This document shows positions 47,071 to 58,164 of a DNA stretch of 64,000 nucleotides, in pieces. The notes below the pieces were generated by a model, which did no database searches, was not told the origin of the DNA, and was given only the letters and a program-made list of their open reading frames with translations. A program made the translations under genes and the position numbers. The stretch's first letter is position 1, and every line of letters starts with the position of its first letter. Origin of the DNA: Gamarada debralockiae (taxonomy: Eukaryota; Ascomycota; Leotiomycetes; Helotiales; Hyphodiscaceae); assembly GCA_002803225.1 (NCBI GenBank), contig NXFV01000863.1, positions 62,001 to 126,000 on the forward strand, in the 5' to 3' direction.

Positions 47071-50000
47071 ATGTCCTCACGGGAAGAAGTCACGCTCCCC
47101 GCGACCCGCCCAAAATCTCGAAAATCTCTAGCCCACATCCCCTCATTGCAAGAAATGGACCAAGAGAATATGACTGCGGTTATTGGTGCATTGGCGGGAG
47201 CAAGGAAAGCTGCATCAAAGAAATCACGAAGCAAAAGCATTGGCCCTGGTGGATTAGATGCCCTCAAGGATACAACGGGCAATCGTCGCAAGGTATGGCC
47301 TTGATATGATAGATCTAAAGCTCCAACTAATGCATTTCCAGTCGCTGGCAACTGCACCTCATCCTCCTCCGAAATCGATTTTGAAGCCTACAATGCCACC
47401 CCTTCGAGAGATCCCGGCGCATATATCAACAAGGAAGACAAGTCCCAAGAAATTAACCCCACCAAACGCGACAGAGTCTGATATGCTTATCGATTTCAAC
47501 ATTGATGCCCCGTCTGGTCCAACAGTCTCTGGCGCTGACAGCCTACCAAACCCATTCCAGGTTGAAGGTAGCGCTGCTGTGAATGAGACTCGGATGACGT
47601 TGCGAACGGAAGAAGAGCAGCAGGCTGCGGCTAGAGAACGCGAGGAGAGGGAGAGAAAGGAGCTGGAGAAGGAAATCAAGTCGAGGAGAGATGCCCGAAG
47701 AAAATCGCTTGCCAATCGAAGAGTATCATTTGCGCCGGAGGCCACACTGCATACTTGGGATGTTGTCGTTGAATACCAGGATTCTACTACCTCTTCAAAC
47801 TCAACAAACTCGACTCGCAGAGCTTCTTCCGCAGCTGGCGATACAACTGGTTTATCACACCCTCAAACTCCCGGTCCACAAAGCTCAGACCCATCAGAAC
47901 CCCCGTCAACCCCACCAGAGCAAGCCGAAGAAGACACAGTGACTGCTAGTCCAGCCCATCAACGAGACTTGCACCAGAAGAACCGACGAAGAAGCTCTGG
48001 CATACCTCCTATGAACTTCAACAATCCTGACGATGAGGCGCTTTCGTCAAGCCCATTCAGTGGAAGCTCTGATGGCGAAGCCGATGAAGTTATTGACGAC
48101 GCCGAGGACGGCGGATCAAATTCGAACAGTGACTCAGACGATGACGACGGCACAATGATGAGCATTGATGGAGGCGAGACAACCGATATTTCTGTAGCTT
48201 CTATCAAGTCCGCTTCGAGTGGTTCCAGTATCAGACTGGAAGAAGCTCTGAGATTAGCAGCGCGTCAAGCTGGTACCCAGGGAATCGATTTCGATGAGCA
48301 TGGAGATGCAGAGATGGCCGAGGTTGAAGATGGGGAGGTACTCGCATCGTTCGCACCCTTCAAGAAAAACATCGTGCAAAATCTGGAGTCTCAGCAAGAT
48401 CAGGAAAATGTCAACCCCTTCTTGCCAGTGTTCAAGGCTGGAGCTCCTGCACAGGACGAAGACCGATCTGAAGGAGAAGAGATGACTATGGATATGACAC
48501 ATGCAGTTGGTGGCATAATTCCAGGCCAGCAGGTTGACGATGATGAAATGTCAATGGACGTAACTCGAGCGTTTGGAAGCATCATCTCAAATGAAGCACC
48601 AAAAAATGCATCTTTCAGAAGAAAGTCTGTGCAACCCGGTCGTCGTCAAAGTACCCGCCGAAGATCTTCTGGTGAAAGATCATCTCTGGGGGATGAAACC
48701 ATGGATCTCACAACGGCGATGGGAGGAATTCATCCGACTGAGGACGAGACTGTCTCTAAAGACGATGAAGATATAACTATGGAATTTACTTCAGCAATTG
48801 GCGGTGTACTCCCAGAGGGAAATCCTTCAACAAGATCCAGAAGACGGTCATCCATGGCACCACCGCAAAAGCCACCAAACAAGCAATCTCGCGAAAGCTT
48901 GGATTCCGCTGCTTGTGACGATGCGATGGATATTACAGTTGCCATGGGAGGAATCATTCCCTCGATCGCTGAGTCCACTGGGGAGCTAGATGCAACGGTT
49001 GGCATGGATATGACTACCGCAATCGGCGAGGTCCTTGCCCCACAGCTTAGTACCGGCAAGCGCTCTCAAGCAAAGAAAGTCATGGAATTGGAGACAGATC
49101 TAGGAAGCTCTCCCTTCCAGGCCGTGGCCGCAGCCGATTCTCCTCCAAAGGTTCCTGCTCCTGTGCATACTATTGCATCTGAGACTGGAAGCCCAAGCAT
49201 GGCAGCTTTCCGCGGGAAAGGTCTTCGTCGCAGTACTGATGCGAGACATTCGACAACTCCCAAATCGAAACTGGGCAACGAAACGCCTATCAAGAAACCA
49301 ACCACCCCGTCCAAGCAGCTTACACCTCAACCCACCCGTCCCACAACTCCTGGCAAGACTCCTCCTTCCAAGAATGTTGTTATGCGAACCTCATCTCCAA
49401 ACCGACTCTTCAAGGACGAAACCAAGGCCTCATCAACTCCAAAGCCATCTGTGACAAAGAAGAAGGCAACACCCAACAAGCTATTTCAGAAAGATAAGGA
49501 GACTGGCGTTGCCACACCCAACTTCGTGCTCACTCCTCAGAGACGGGTGTCTTCTGGTGTTGGCATTGATAGGGAGGGTCTCGGGTCCCCTCGGGTGGCT
49601 GCTCTTCTTGACCGACGTGGATCGATTGGAGATCATGCACGCTCATTCGTCCCAAGCATTTCCAGCGACCTCGGTCGTGGTGCCCACTTCGATGATCCTT
49701 GTGCCATTGAAGAAGAGATTGACAGGAAGCGAGAACATGAGAAAGATCGTGAAAATGGCCGCAAGATCCTAGAACGTGAAGCGGATCACCCTGAGGAGGA
49801 GAAGGATGCTACGCTTAACCTCAAGGAGATGATCCAGAGCCTAACTCCAAAGAAAAAGCCGTTGAAAGGCCGCAAAAGCTTGCATGTGGGAGCTGCCAAA
49901 GGCATATTAGGCAAACGACCAATCGAGCTTGACGAAGACGATGAGGATGAAGGCAATGATGGAATGAAGCGCCTCAAAGGCCACCAAGGCAGCCCAGTCA

Positions 50001-51860
50001 AAAATGTCAAGCTGCACGCTCCTCCATCAAAAGCCGAGACCACCGGACGCTTAAATCATGCTGCTCGCAAGAGTCTGGAAACCGCCAACAACGCTTCCTC
50101 GACTCCAACTACATCTTCACCAAGGAAAGCAAAAGTCACAACACCTCGCGACCAGGGACGATTTAAGAATGCCGAACTATACTCCTCCGGCCAAGATATC
50201 GTGCCTTTTGCAGAGAAAGAACCCGTGGAAGACCCCGAAGTCACGGAGGAAAGCCTCGGAGACGATCACATTCAACTGCAAGACTTCTTGAACATGACTA
50301 GCATTCGTTTCATGGAATTGACGACAACAAAACGAAGACATACGATTGCACCGAAGGCGTCAGATTCAAGAGACAGTAGGCAGGCAGACGGCAATGTGTC
50401 TTTAGAGGATTGTGTTGCTGCTGGATCTGCGACTATTCCAATGCTGGAACTTTTCCAACATGTAAGGTCCTTAAATTCCATTTAACTACCCATTTCTAAC
50501 TCTATCTAGGCTTGCCATGAACTCAAAAGTTACATATCCGAAGGTCGAAAGACTGTCCGCGAAATCGAAACCGAAACTTTTGAGGAAAACCCTCCCCTCT
50601 TTCGCGAATACATTTCAGCTCCAGCAGATATCAAAGTCGTCATGGATAATCAATTGAAGAACGTCAAGACCCATGCAAGACTTCTCAGCAAAGGCATGTG
50701 GTACGAATGGCGGATGACTCTACTTGCGACTCTGAGGGATGGCTTCTTCAAGATGGCTGAGGGTATGGAAAAGGATGAGGAGACCCTGGACCACCAACAA
50801 GCTCTGCTCGATTCTGTTCTTCCTCAATTAGTCCAGCAAGCCGAACAACTCGAGCGCGAAGAAGTCGACCTGCAATCTGCTGCAGAAGAACTTGCCAACT
50901 GTGACCAAGAGGAACTTAGTGAGGCTCGCCAGCAGTTGATTACAGTCGACGCAGACATCGAAGCCAAGAAACAATTGATCGCGGAATTGCGCAGGCAACT
51001 GCAGGGCAAGGAAGCTGAAATTGTTGCAGGTACGGAGAGAAAGGAGGTATGTCTTGACGAAATTCGAGAGGCAGCGAAGATCAGGGAAGAATGCAGAGGA
51101 TGGAGCTCGAATGAGATCAGCGCTCTCAAGGGTATGTGCCAACTTCTTTCCTGACAGGATGTAAACTAACTTCAATGTAGAAAGAGTGGACAAAATCGAG
51201 AAGCAGCACGGCTGGACGATCACTGGCGTATCTGGTACTACGACTTCCATGACTTATCGAAAAGAGGTCGAACTCGTTTTTGATGCATCATCCTTCCAAT
51301 CGAACACCTCGGGTGCCCGACAACCTTCCAATTCACGGATCGATCTCTGGTACATTGCGGCAAATAGGGAGTTGAATCCGCTACCATTGACACCAGAGAA
51401 GGAATTCTTCCTCCAGAGCATCCGCGACCACATTCGAGGATTGCCTCAAGCCCAGACGCAAGTTAAGGATCTTCTCGCTGCCGTAGGCAAGGCTTGGAAC
51501 AAGGCCAACGCTGCTGAAGAGGATATTCGCCTTCTAAGAATCAGCTGCCCGACGGAAATCATGAAGACTTCGGACAACTCTATCCTTATCAAGTCAATGC
51601 TCTTGATTGCGCCTTTGACGACCAAGGTCGAAATATCCTTCCACTTGACAAGTCGCAGCGGCGAGAACGAAATCGATGTGGAGATTTCACCAAATGCGAC
51701 GGTCGTATATGGGGAGAGGTTCAACGAGCCCAAGATGAAGGAGTTTCTTATCAATAGATGTGGTGATAATGTAGTGGAGAAAGGCAAGACAAACAAAGTG
51801 TCTTGGGGTGCTGCCGTGGCTGAATTGGGGGAGAAATTGTTGGCGAGAGGGAAGAAATGA
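47071..51860 (+). CDS. SPC7: Kinetochore scaffold protein Spc7/KNL1
   Basis: Four exons (47071-47292, 47342-50461, 50510-51131, 51181-51860) give about 1547 residues. The N-terminus has both PP1-docking motifs: SILK in PPPKSILKPT (about residue 86) and RVSF in NRRVSFAPEATLHTWD (about residue 200). The middle carries six MELT-like repeats between 48478 and 49045 (MTMDMTHAVGG, MSMDVTRAFGS, TMDLTTAMGG, ITMEFTSAIGG, AMDITVAMGG, GMDMTTAIGE), docking sites for Bub3-Bub1 after Mps1 phosphorylation. The last 430 residues form the Spc7 domain, with LFREYISAPADIKVVMDNQL, a long coiled coil and a terminal globular RWD-like part. It connects Mis12 complex to microtubule and checkpoint factors in the nucleus. 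No frame breaks. Confidence 0.97.
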
Positions 51861-52650
51861 TTTGGCGGTGGCGATGACTTTACGACTATACTTTCTTCTC
51901 AACGCATTGTTTGATTCTTCGATGATGCTCTGATTTCTATGTACCTGTGTTAGCATCTTGGGGCACTCTCGTGGCATGAAGGGCGTTCGGCCTGCCATTA
52001 TTATTGTGCAGAATGGGAATTTTCATATGATGAACTTGTCTTCGTCAATGTTCATGTTTCAGTTGAGCTCTTCTGATCTCACTCGTCACTTCTCATATTT
52101 TCTGATTGCGATGAAACTTGAAATTTCAAGAGTGCTTGCATCGCTGGATCGAGGGATCGAACCCACTTGAATGGTATCTTGAACAGGTCCGTCAAAATTT
52201 CTCTCGTCTCCAACACTTGGGTATGAGCAAACTATCGTATGAACCCCACATTTACTCCAGAGTTATCAGCAACTGACTATTATGCACTACACAGGCTTCA
52301 ACGAAACGAACAACAACTTTATTTTAGTTACCGGACTCTCCTAGCATCACAAGAAAAATACGACTCTCTCCAACCAACAATTGTTAACGCGTCACCACTT
52401 CTTCTCTTGCTTCAGAAGTGGACGGACCAATGACTACGAAAATCACGAAATCGTGGGGCCTGATCCGTCGCCCACCTAGTGAGGACATGCACAGATACAT
52501 GCCAGAATCGGACCAGAGAGCTCACAACGCCTTATTGGTTTTGATGGCGCCTGTTTGTCGTTTGGACAAGACGACCTTGTCATTGCTAAGTGACCCTGGT
52601 GGAAACACCACATCTTCTCTCGCTGAACACCGTTGAACAATCCAACAATC
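51861..52650. other. Intergenic region
   Basis: 3' flank of Spc7 and upstream DNA of the next, decayed gene. Nothing recognised. Confidence 0.4.
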
Positions 52651-53220
52651 ATGGCTCTTCTCACACCGTTCCTCCTTGCCGCCACTGGCATCACTTCCTA
52701 AATGGCACCTGAAGGTGTTGCTGATGGAGTATATTCCGTCCAAACAACGAGCGGAGTGGAAGTGCATACCCTCCTCAATGATACGGCAGTCGTCGAAGGC
52801 CGCGGTGTCTTGTTCAATTCCACCACAAATTCGGGAAGCATCCAAACAACCCTGGACCGAACCAAGGTACGTATTTCTCAAATAAATCCCTCCCCTCACC
52901 CATTCTTTGATCGTGTTTGAGCGAATGCTAATTCCAGATCCTTGCAGTTACTTGTGGCGGGGACGTCATGGACATCTCGAGCACCAACGATGCCAACGCC
53001 AACATGGACGCCCAATGCTGTAACGGAGTAACAGTTGTGCATGGAATGAGCTTCTATGTGATGTTCGGCAGCACGGCCTCGTTTACTGCAACTATGCGGC
53101 TGGTTCGAACGCCTGCTACGCGAGTGAGAGACAGCTTGCTGCTAATCTGATTAATGGTAATTGTTTCGGGGGAGAGGGTTGTGACTGGTTATGATCATGT
53201 TCCTGATCGGACGGAGTAAG
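52651..53220 (+). pseudogene. Decayed small secreted protein gene
   Basis: An ATG at 52651 opens a short signal-like peptide (MALLTPFLLAATGITS) that ends at a TAA, directly followed in frame by MAPEGVADGVYSVQTTSGVE and a mature-like segment. An intron (GTACGT near 52867 to CAG near 52947) leads to LAVTCGGDVMDISSTNDANA with paired cysteines. A frame change near 53085 is then needed to continue as VYCNYAAGSNACYASERQLA. Small Cys-rich secreted proteins of similar layout are common in fungi. The stop inside the leader plus the later frame change mark a pseudogene, unless they are sequence errors. Confidence 0.55.
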
Positions 53221-53529
53221 TAATTTTTGGAGGTATGTTCCTTTCCATTCTGTCTGCATTTTTGAGTTCGACTCTGGATTTCGAATGAGAATAAGAAGTC
53301 CCGGGAGCAAGGAATTGTCTCGGAAATTAAGATTTCGCTTAGGAATCTTCTTTGGGTATGATCAAGGAGAGCTGACTCCGATTTCTTCACAGCACATATG
53401 GATGCCAGGTGGCGGTCGTGTTGCTGTGGGAACGGGGAGGTGGAGTGAGGATGGGGACCTTAGGCTCAGTGTTTCATCGCCGGAGAAGCTCGCGCAGTTT
53501 TGGGGGAGTGGTGATGGATCGTAGGTGTT

Positions 53530-55083
53530 GTGGACAGAATTGACCTTGGAGAAGGAGGATAGCACATAATTCAACATGCTTTTTTATGAAATGCCACTTC
53601 AGATCTTGGGCGTGATTAGACAGCGCTCATATTCAGAGTAGCAGGCATGAAGGCTCGCCCGCAGAGCCATCGTGCCTCCCTTTTCAGAAAATCGTACCTA
53701 AAATCCTGACGCAGATGCTCCAAAGATGTACTCATGGACGGTCCTTCCGCATTGGTGATCTGAGCTTTGGGAGGTTGTGCCTTCCTCTCCAACCAGCTTG
53801 CCCTCTAAATTGCCGATGTAAATTGCTCTCCGTGTTTGAACAATCTACTCGAAGACATACTGGATTAAGTCCCTTCCTAGCTGCGAACCATTTATCTCGA
53901 TCGAAGGATTCCTTCTCTGCCCTCAACAACGCCAACATAATGCCAGGACTCCCTATATACAGTTGGAGGAGCTTCAAGATATGGATGAAATACAACGGAT
54001 TCCGTGACGATTATGCCGACAAATACTCCAACCTTGACGAGTTCCTTCTCTTACAAATACTTTGGTAGGCATCTCTTTTCCTGTCTGCTAATAGACTGGA
54101 AGGAAAGACTGTCCTTGTGATCATGATTGCTGTGCAACTTGCTGACTACTTCGTAGTCACACACTTTCGATGGATGATGGATAATGGTCCTTGGTGGAAA
54201 GAGATACCGGTGGAGCGTCCGGATAGAGGCATTACTTCTTGGAGACTTCACCAGATCTTGTGATCGCGGCACATTTTCATGTGAGTAATTCCAAAACGTT
54301 CCTCGTTTCTCCAATCACTTCGCAAGGCATCACCTGTGTTGTTCGCTTTGGTTGACTCATTTTTGCAGAGCAGTTGTCATTCGATTTAGTAACCGAGAGG
54401 CTCGAGCTGTACTTTTAGCTCGCGCTCGTCGTCCTTCATGACGATTCTTGCTTCCCGCAAACCTCTTCCAAATTGCTCAACTTTACTCAACTATCGAAAT
54501 ATCTTACTTTTTGGTGCTTCAGCAGGGAGGTAAGCTCTCATGACTCGATTGCTCAAATATCTTCAACGATTCTGAAGCTAACTGATTTCTTCCCAGCTGC
54601 TGTCGACACCACAGCGAGATTATCGAGACGATCCTATGCCATCGAGGCTACTTACACACGCTCGATGGACTGTATGGTTACAAAATTGGTGTATGGAAGA
54701 GGAGCACAATTTGGGCTATCACTGGAGATGCTATTGTACGATGTCTCAATGCTCTTGAACAATCGCGATCATCCATTTCGAAGGTACCATTCCCACACCC
54801 AAGCTCATGTTCGGCATCCTCAGGCGATTCAAGTTGGATCGCTGAAATTGTTTGAGTGATTGAGATGATATCTTTGTCTTGCTTCGATTCTGCACACTTT
54901 CTCTCAAATTCTGTTTCACATTTCTAAGACTGCTCCTCACAATCGCAACTCATGTCACGCACTTCCAACTTATTGAATGCTTGAATCTTTTTAAACGACC
55001 AAATTTCAAATTTCCAGTTCTTAAACAATGCTACAAGCGTCAAAATATGGCCACAAAATAGGCATTCTCGGGGGGGCATTTGC
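53530..55083. other. Unassigned DNA with weak coding-like fragments
   Basis: Plus-strand pieces such as YSWRSFKIWMKYNGFRDDYA near 53960 and LYGYKIGVWKRSTIWAITGD near 54670 look coding but are separated by stops and frame changes. No family recognised. Confidence 0.25.
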
Positions 55084-55546
55084 CAGTAAGTTTGAGCCAC
55101 TTGCCCTTTTTACACCAAAACTTAGCAAGAACACTTAAAATTTAACAATACTAGCAACATTTACTATAAAATCTGTAGCATAGAAGATTTTAATTCGATC
55201 AATTCGCGAAATACTACGTACTCATATTTAGCGTACCCTTTATTATAATCATATAGTTAGAGCGTAAGTTAGGAGCTTGAGCGAAAATCGTGATTTTACA
55301 CCAAAATACGCGAAAATTCCTCGTCAAAAACCAAGGTCGTGATAAAATTAATTATTTAGTATACAGAACGTTAATTAAAACACTATTCTTTTAAAAATAT
55401 AATTGAATAAGTTCTAGTTAAGCTATGTTTAAGAGGTCTTTAATTGTATAAGCTTAAGGCTAAAGTTATAAGCTTTTAAAAAGTGGGCAAAATCGTTGTT
55501 TTTGGTGGGGTTTTTGCAAAGTGCTCAAACTTAGTGACACTTACTG
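55084..55546. mobile_element. AT-rich element with imperfect terminal inverted repeats (MITE-like)
   Basis: The left end reads CAGTAAGTTTGAGCCACTTG. The reverse complement of the right end reads CAGTAAGTGTCACTAAG followed by TTTGAGCACTTTGC. The two ends share CAGTAAG and TTTGAGCxACTTGC-like blocks, with about 10 extra bases on the right. The interior, 463 bp in all, is very AT-rich and has no open frame. A CAGT-type end with a TA next to the right side suggests a Tc1/mariner-derived MITE; no TA is seen on the left. Confidence 0.55.
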
Positions 55547-55559
55547 TACTTAGTAAAAG

Positions 55560-56090
55560 TGAAATGCGGCTCCGCCGGGCCATTCGGCATGCTACTAGCG
55601 AAAACCCCAATCGGAAGTATTGGAACGTTGATCTTTAAAATAACAGTCTCTTTATCGCAAACCTAAATTAGTTGTGGCTTGTGCATAGCGCAAGAGAGGA
55701 AGTTGTTTGGTAAGCACATTTCGAATTTATGCCGAAGATTTTCTTCGTTCCGCCGAGGCGGAGAGTCGAGTTAGGTATCCAATAGGATACGGCCTATGAC
55801 TGGTAATCTCAATTCGACCTTACTAAAGATAGTCAAGCCGGAAACTTTAATTATCGTGGCTTGTGCTAAGCAACCATCCGCTCATGTTACTATTCAGCAT
55901 GTAAGAGTACGCTCGTATGCACAAGGCCGTGCCTCGCGGCCATATACCGCATTATTAACAATGGAGTTAAGGGTTAATTCCACGGCAGATTCGAGAGGAA
56001 AGTCTTTGGCACTACTAAACAAAAGATGTATAAAACGGAGTCACTGCGCACCTTGGAAAAAAGACCATCATCGCATACCACAATAAGCTT
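55560..56090. other. AT-rich tract with GC-rich palindromes, possibly mitochondrial in origin
   Basis: The tract contains several small hairpin-forming palindromes: TCCGCCGAGGCGGA near 55751, GTATCCAATAGGATAC near 55774, CTTGTGCATAGCGCAAG near 55678 and a GGCCGTGCCTCGCGGCC-like one near 55925. AT-rich DNA dotted with GC-rich palindromes is typical of intergenic or intronic fungal mtDNA, so a nuclear insertion of mtDNA is a possible origin. No mitochondrial gene was recognised. Confidence 0.3.
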
Positions 56091-56184
56091 GTTTTCTACA
56101 CTTCGAAGTTTCTTAAACCTAGTCACCAGTCGCTTGTAAACCATACTGAAACGTTTCAATCCTCAATCTCAATTGATCACCAAA

Positions 56185-57276
56185 ATGACGCGCTTCGACT
56201 CTTCTACAACTGGGGGTGACGTTGTCGCAGTATTTCCAGAAAAAGTCTCTGGGAGAACATGTAAGTGTGCTCGCATTTAGTGGAATGTCATCTACAAGAA
56301 AAGTGAAACGGCATGCCCTTTTACAATATCCTCTAACGCCGTACAGTCGTGATCACTGGTGCTAGCGCTGGCGGAATTGGTTCACACGTGGCAGTCTGCC
56401 CTGCGGCCGCACATCCTGCGGAGATTATCCTCCTTGGGCGTAACGAAAGCAAAGTCGTCCCAGTGATTAACCAAATTCAGCAAATAAGTCCGTCAACTAA
56501 AGTCCAATTCATCAAAGCCGACCTCGGATCATGCGAATCAGTACGTGCAGCCGCCACGAAGATTAAAGCAGCTGTTGCTACAATTGATGTCTGATCAACA
56601 ACGCTGGTATTATGGACCCAAAGTCCTCTCTCACGCCTGATAATGTCGAAAGCCAGTTCGGCTCAAATCATATTGGGCACTTCCTCCTCACCAACCTCCT
56701 TCTGCCTAAGCTTGAAGCTGCTAGCAAAGGGAGCCGGATTGTGAACGTATCTAGCCAGATGTACCAGTTTAGCCCAGTACGGTTCGATGATTACAATTTC
56801 TCCAACGGGGCAACTTTCAATACCTGGGAGGGTTACGGACAGTCTAAGACAGCGAATATCTTGTTTTCTGTTGCCTTGGCCCAAAAATTAGCAAACAAGG
56901 GAGTGAGAAGCTATTCGTTGCATCCAGGCAATATTCAAGCCACGAATCTGGCGTCTACTATAGACCCAACAGAGTGGCCAATTGTGGGAGCAATGTTTGT
57001 AGAAAAGAAAATTGATATGCCTAAGGCAAAATCAGTCGAACAAGGAAGTGCAACCACGCTTGCCGCTGCATTAGATCCTGAGCTTGATAGTAAGTTTTGA
57101 TCTTAAACAGATGAGTGTCAGGCGATGTGCTTACGAGAGTTGAGCAGGGGAGTCCGGAGCATTTTTGGATGATTGCAATCTGACAAAGACCTTAGACTAT
57201 GCTTCTAGCCCGGCAAAACGCGGAGAAGCTATGGGCTTTGAGTGAGGAAATCGTAGGAGAGAAATTCTCTTACTGA
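56185..57276 (+). pseudogene. Short-chain dehydrogenase/reductase with two single-base frame breaks
   Basis: Exon 1 starts MTRFDSSTTGGDVVAVFPEK and is joined by an 83 nt intron to FVITGASAGGIGSHVAV, the Rossmann TGxxxGIG motif. Next is IILLGRNESKV, then IKADLGS. The NNAG motif is present but its frame is broken: one C is missing in GATGTCTGATCAAC near 56593. Downstream are [24 protein letters not shown] and the catalytic YGQSKTAN (Tyr-x3-Lys). A last exon reads LDDCNLTKTLDYASSPA and then, after one surplus A near 57215, EKLWALSEEIVGEKFSY and a stop. Both breaks are in short homopolymers. All catalytic residues are otherwise kept, so the gene is either freshly dead or misread. Confidence 0.7.
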
Positions 57277-58164
57277 AAGCGTCTCTCAGGTGGCTGCTTC
57301 TACTCTGGACAGACAGTGTCAAGCTATTGGGTGGAGACAAAGTTCAGGATAGCTTAAAGTAGAAACAATAGCCTACAAGAGAGAACTTTGAAATCTATCC
57401 TGTTTGCAATCGCCTTACGAGCTAGCGTTTGTTGCTTGATATACCCTTATCGGGCGGTCATCAAAGAAGTGGGTGGGGGAAATAGCTTTTTGAGCTTGAC
57501 GATGATCAAGACGCTCTCGTGGAATCTGCGACTGTCTCTCCTCAATAAATTCGACGTGTTTATAAAGCGTACAAAATTGCGAATCATTTCTGTTTGCGGG
57601 TATTGTCTGTGAAGTGACGTTGCATATAAAAAGAAACTAGATTCCAACTCAATTCCTTTGACTTTCCCTTTTCGAAGACGAGAAACCGAATCATCTCTAG
57701 AGATATACATTTGTGAAGCAGGTAGAGTAGGTCTGCTAGTTTTGTTTTCTGATTCAAGATAGTAAGATGAACAGATTCTGGATTCCCACGAACAGTAACC
57801 ACACCGTCTTTGCAGTCGTCTCACGACCCATATGATCGTAGGATCTTACTCGCACGACCCCTACCTCGCCTGACACATAGCTCTTCAGTTATCTGGATCA
57901 ATTCGAATATGTACCTATTTTGCCTCCAAATTCGCCTAACCTGACAGTGTGGCTGGCGATTAAAGTTACGTAAGCACGTAGTATATATATTAATTGGCCA
58001 TTTCACTCACTTATATCCTGATATTATATATAAAGCTAGTATTGCAACGTAATATTATGCTGTGAATTACAGTAGACACACTATCTGAGGGATTTATCCT
58101 CCGCCCCGCCTCAGCAATAATAACCTTCATCATCATAGAGCCCTAGATGGGCTCTTCTCCAAGC
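57277..58164. other. AT-rich convergent intergenic region
   Basis: About 0.9 kb. No gene recognised; AT-rich runs near 57980-58070. Confidence 0.4.
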
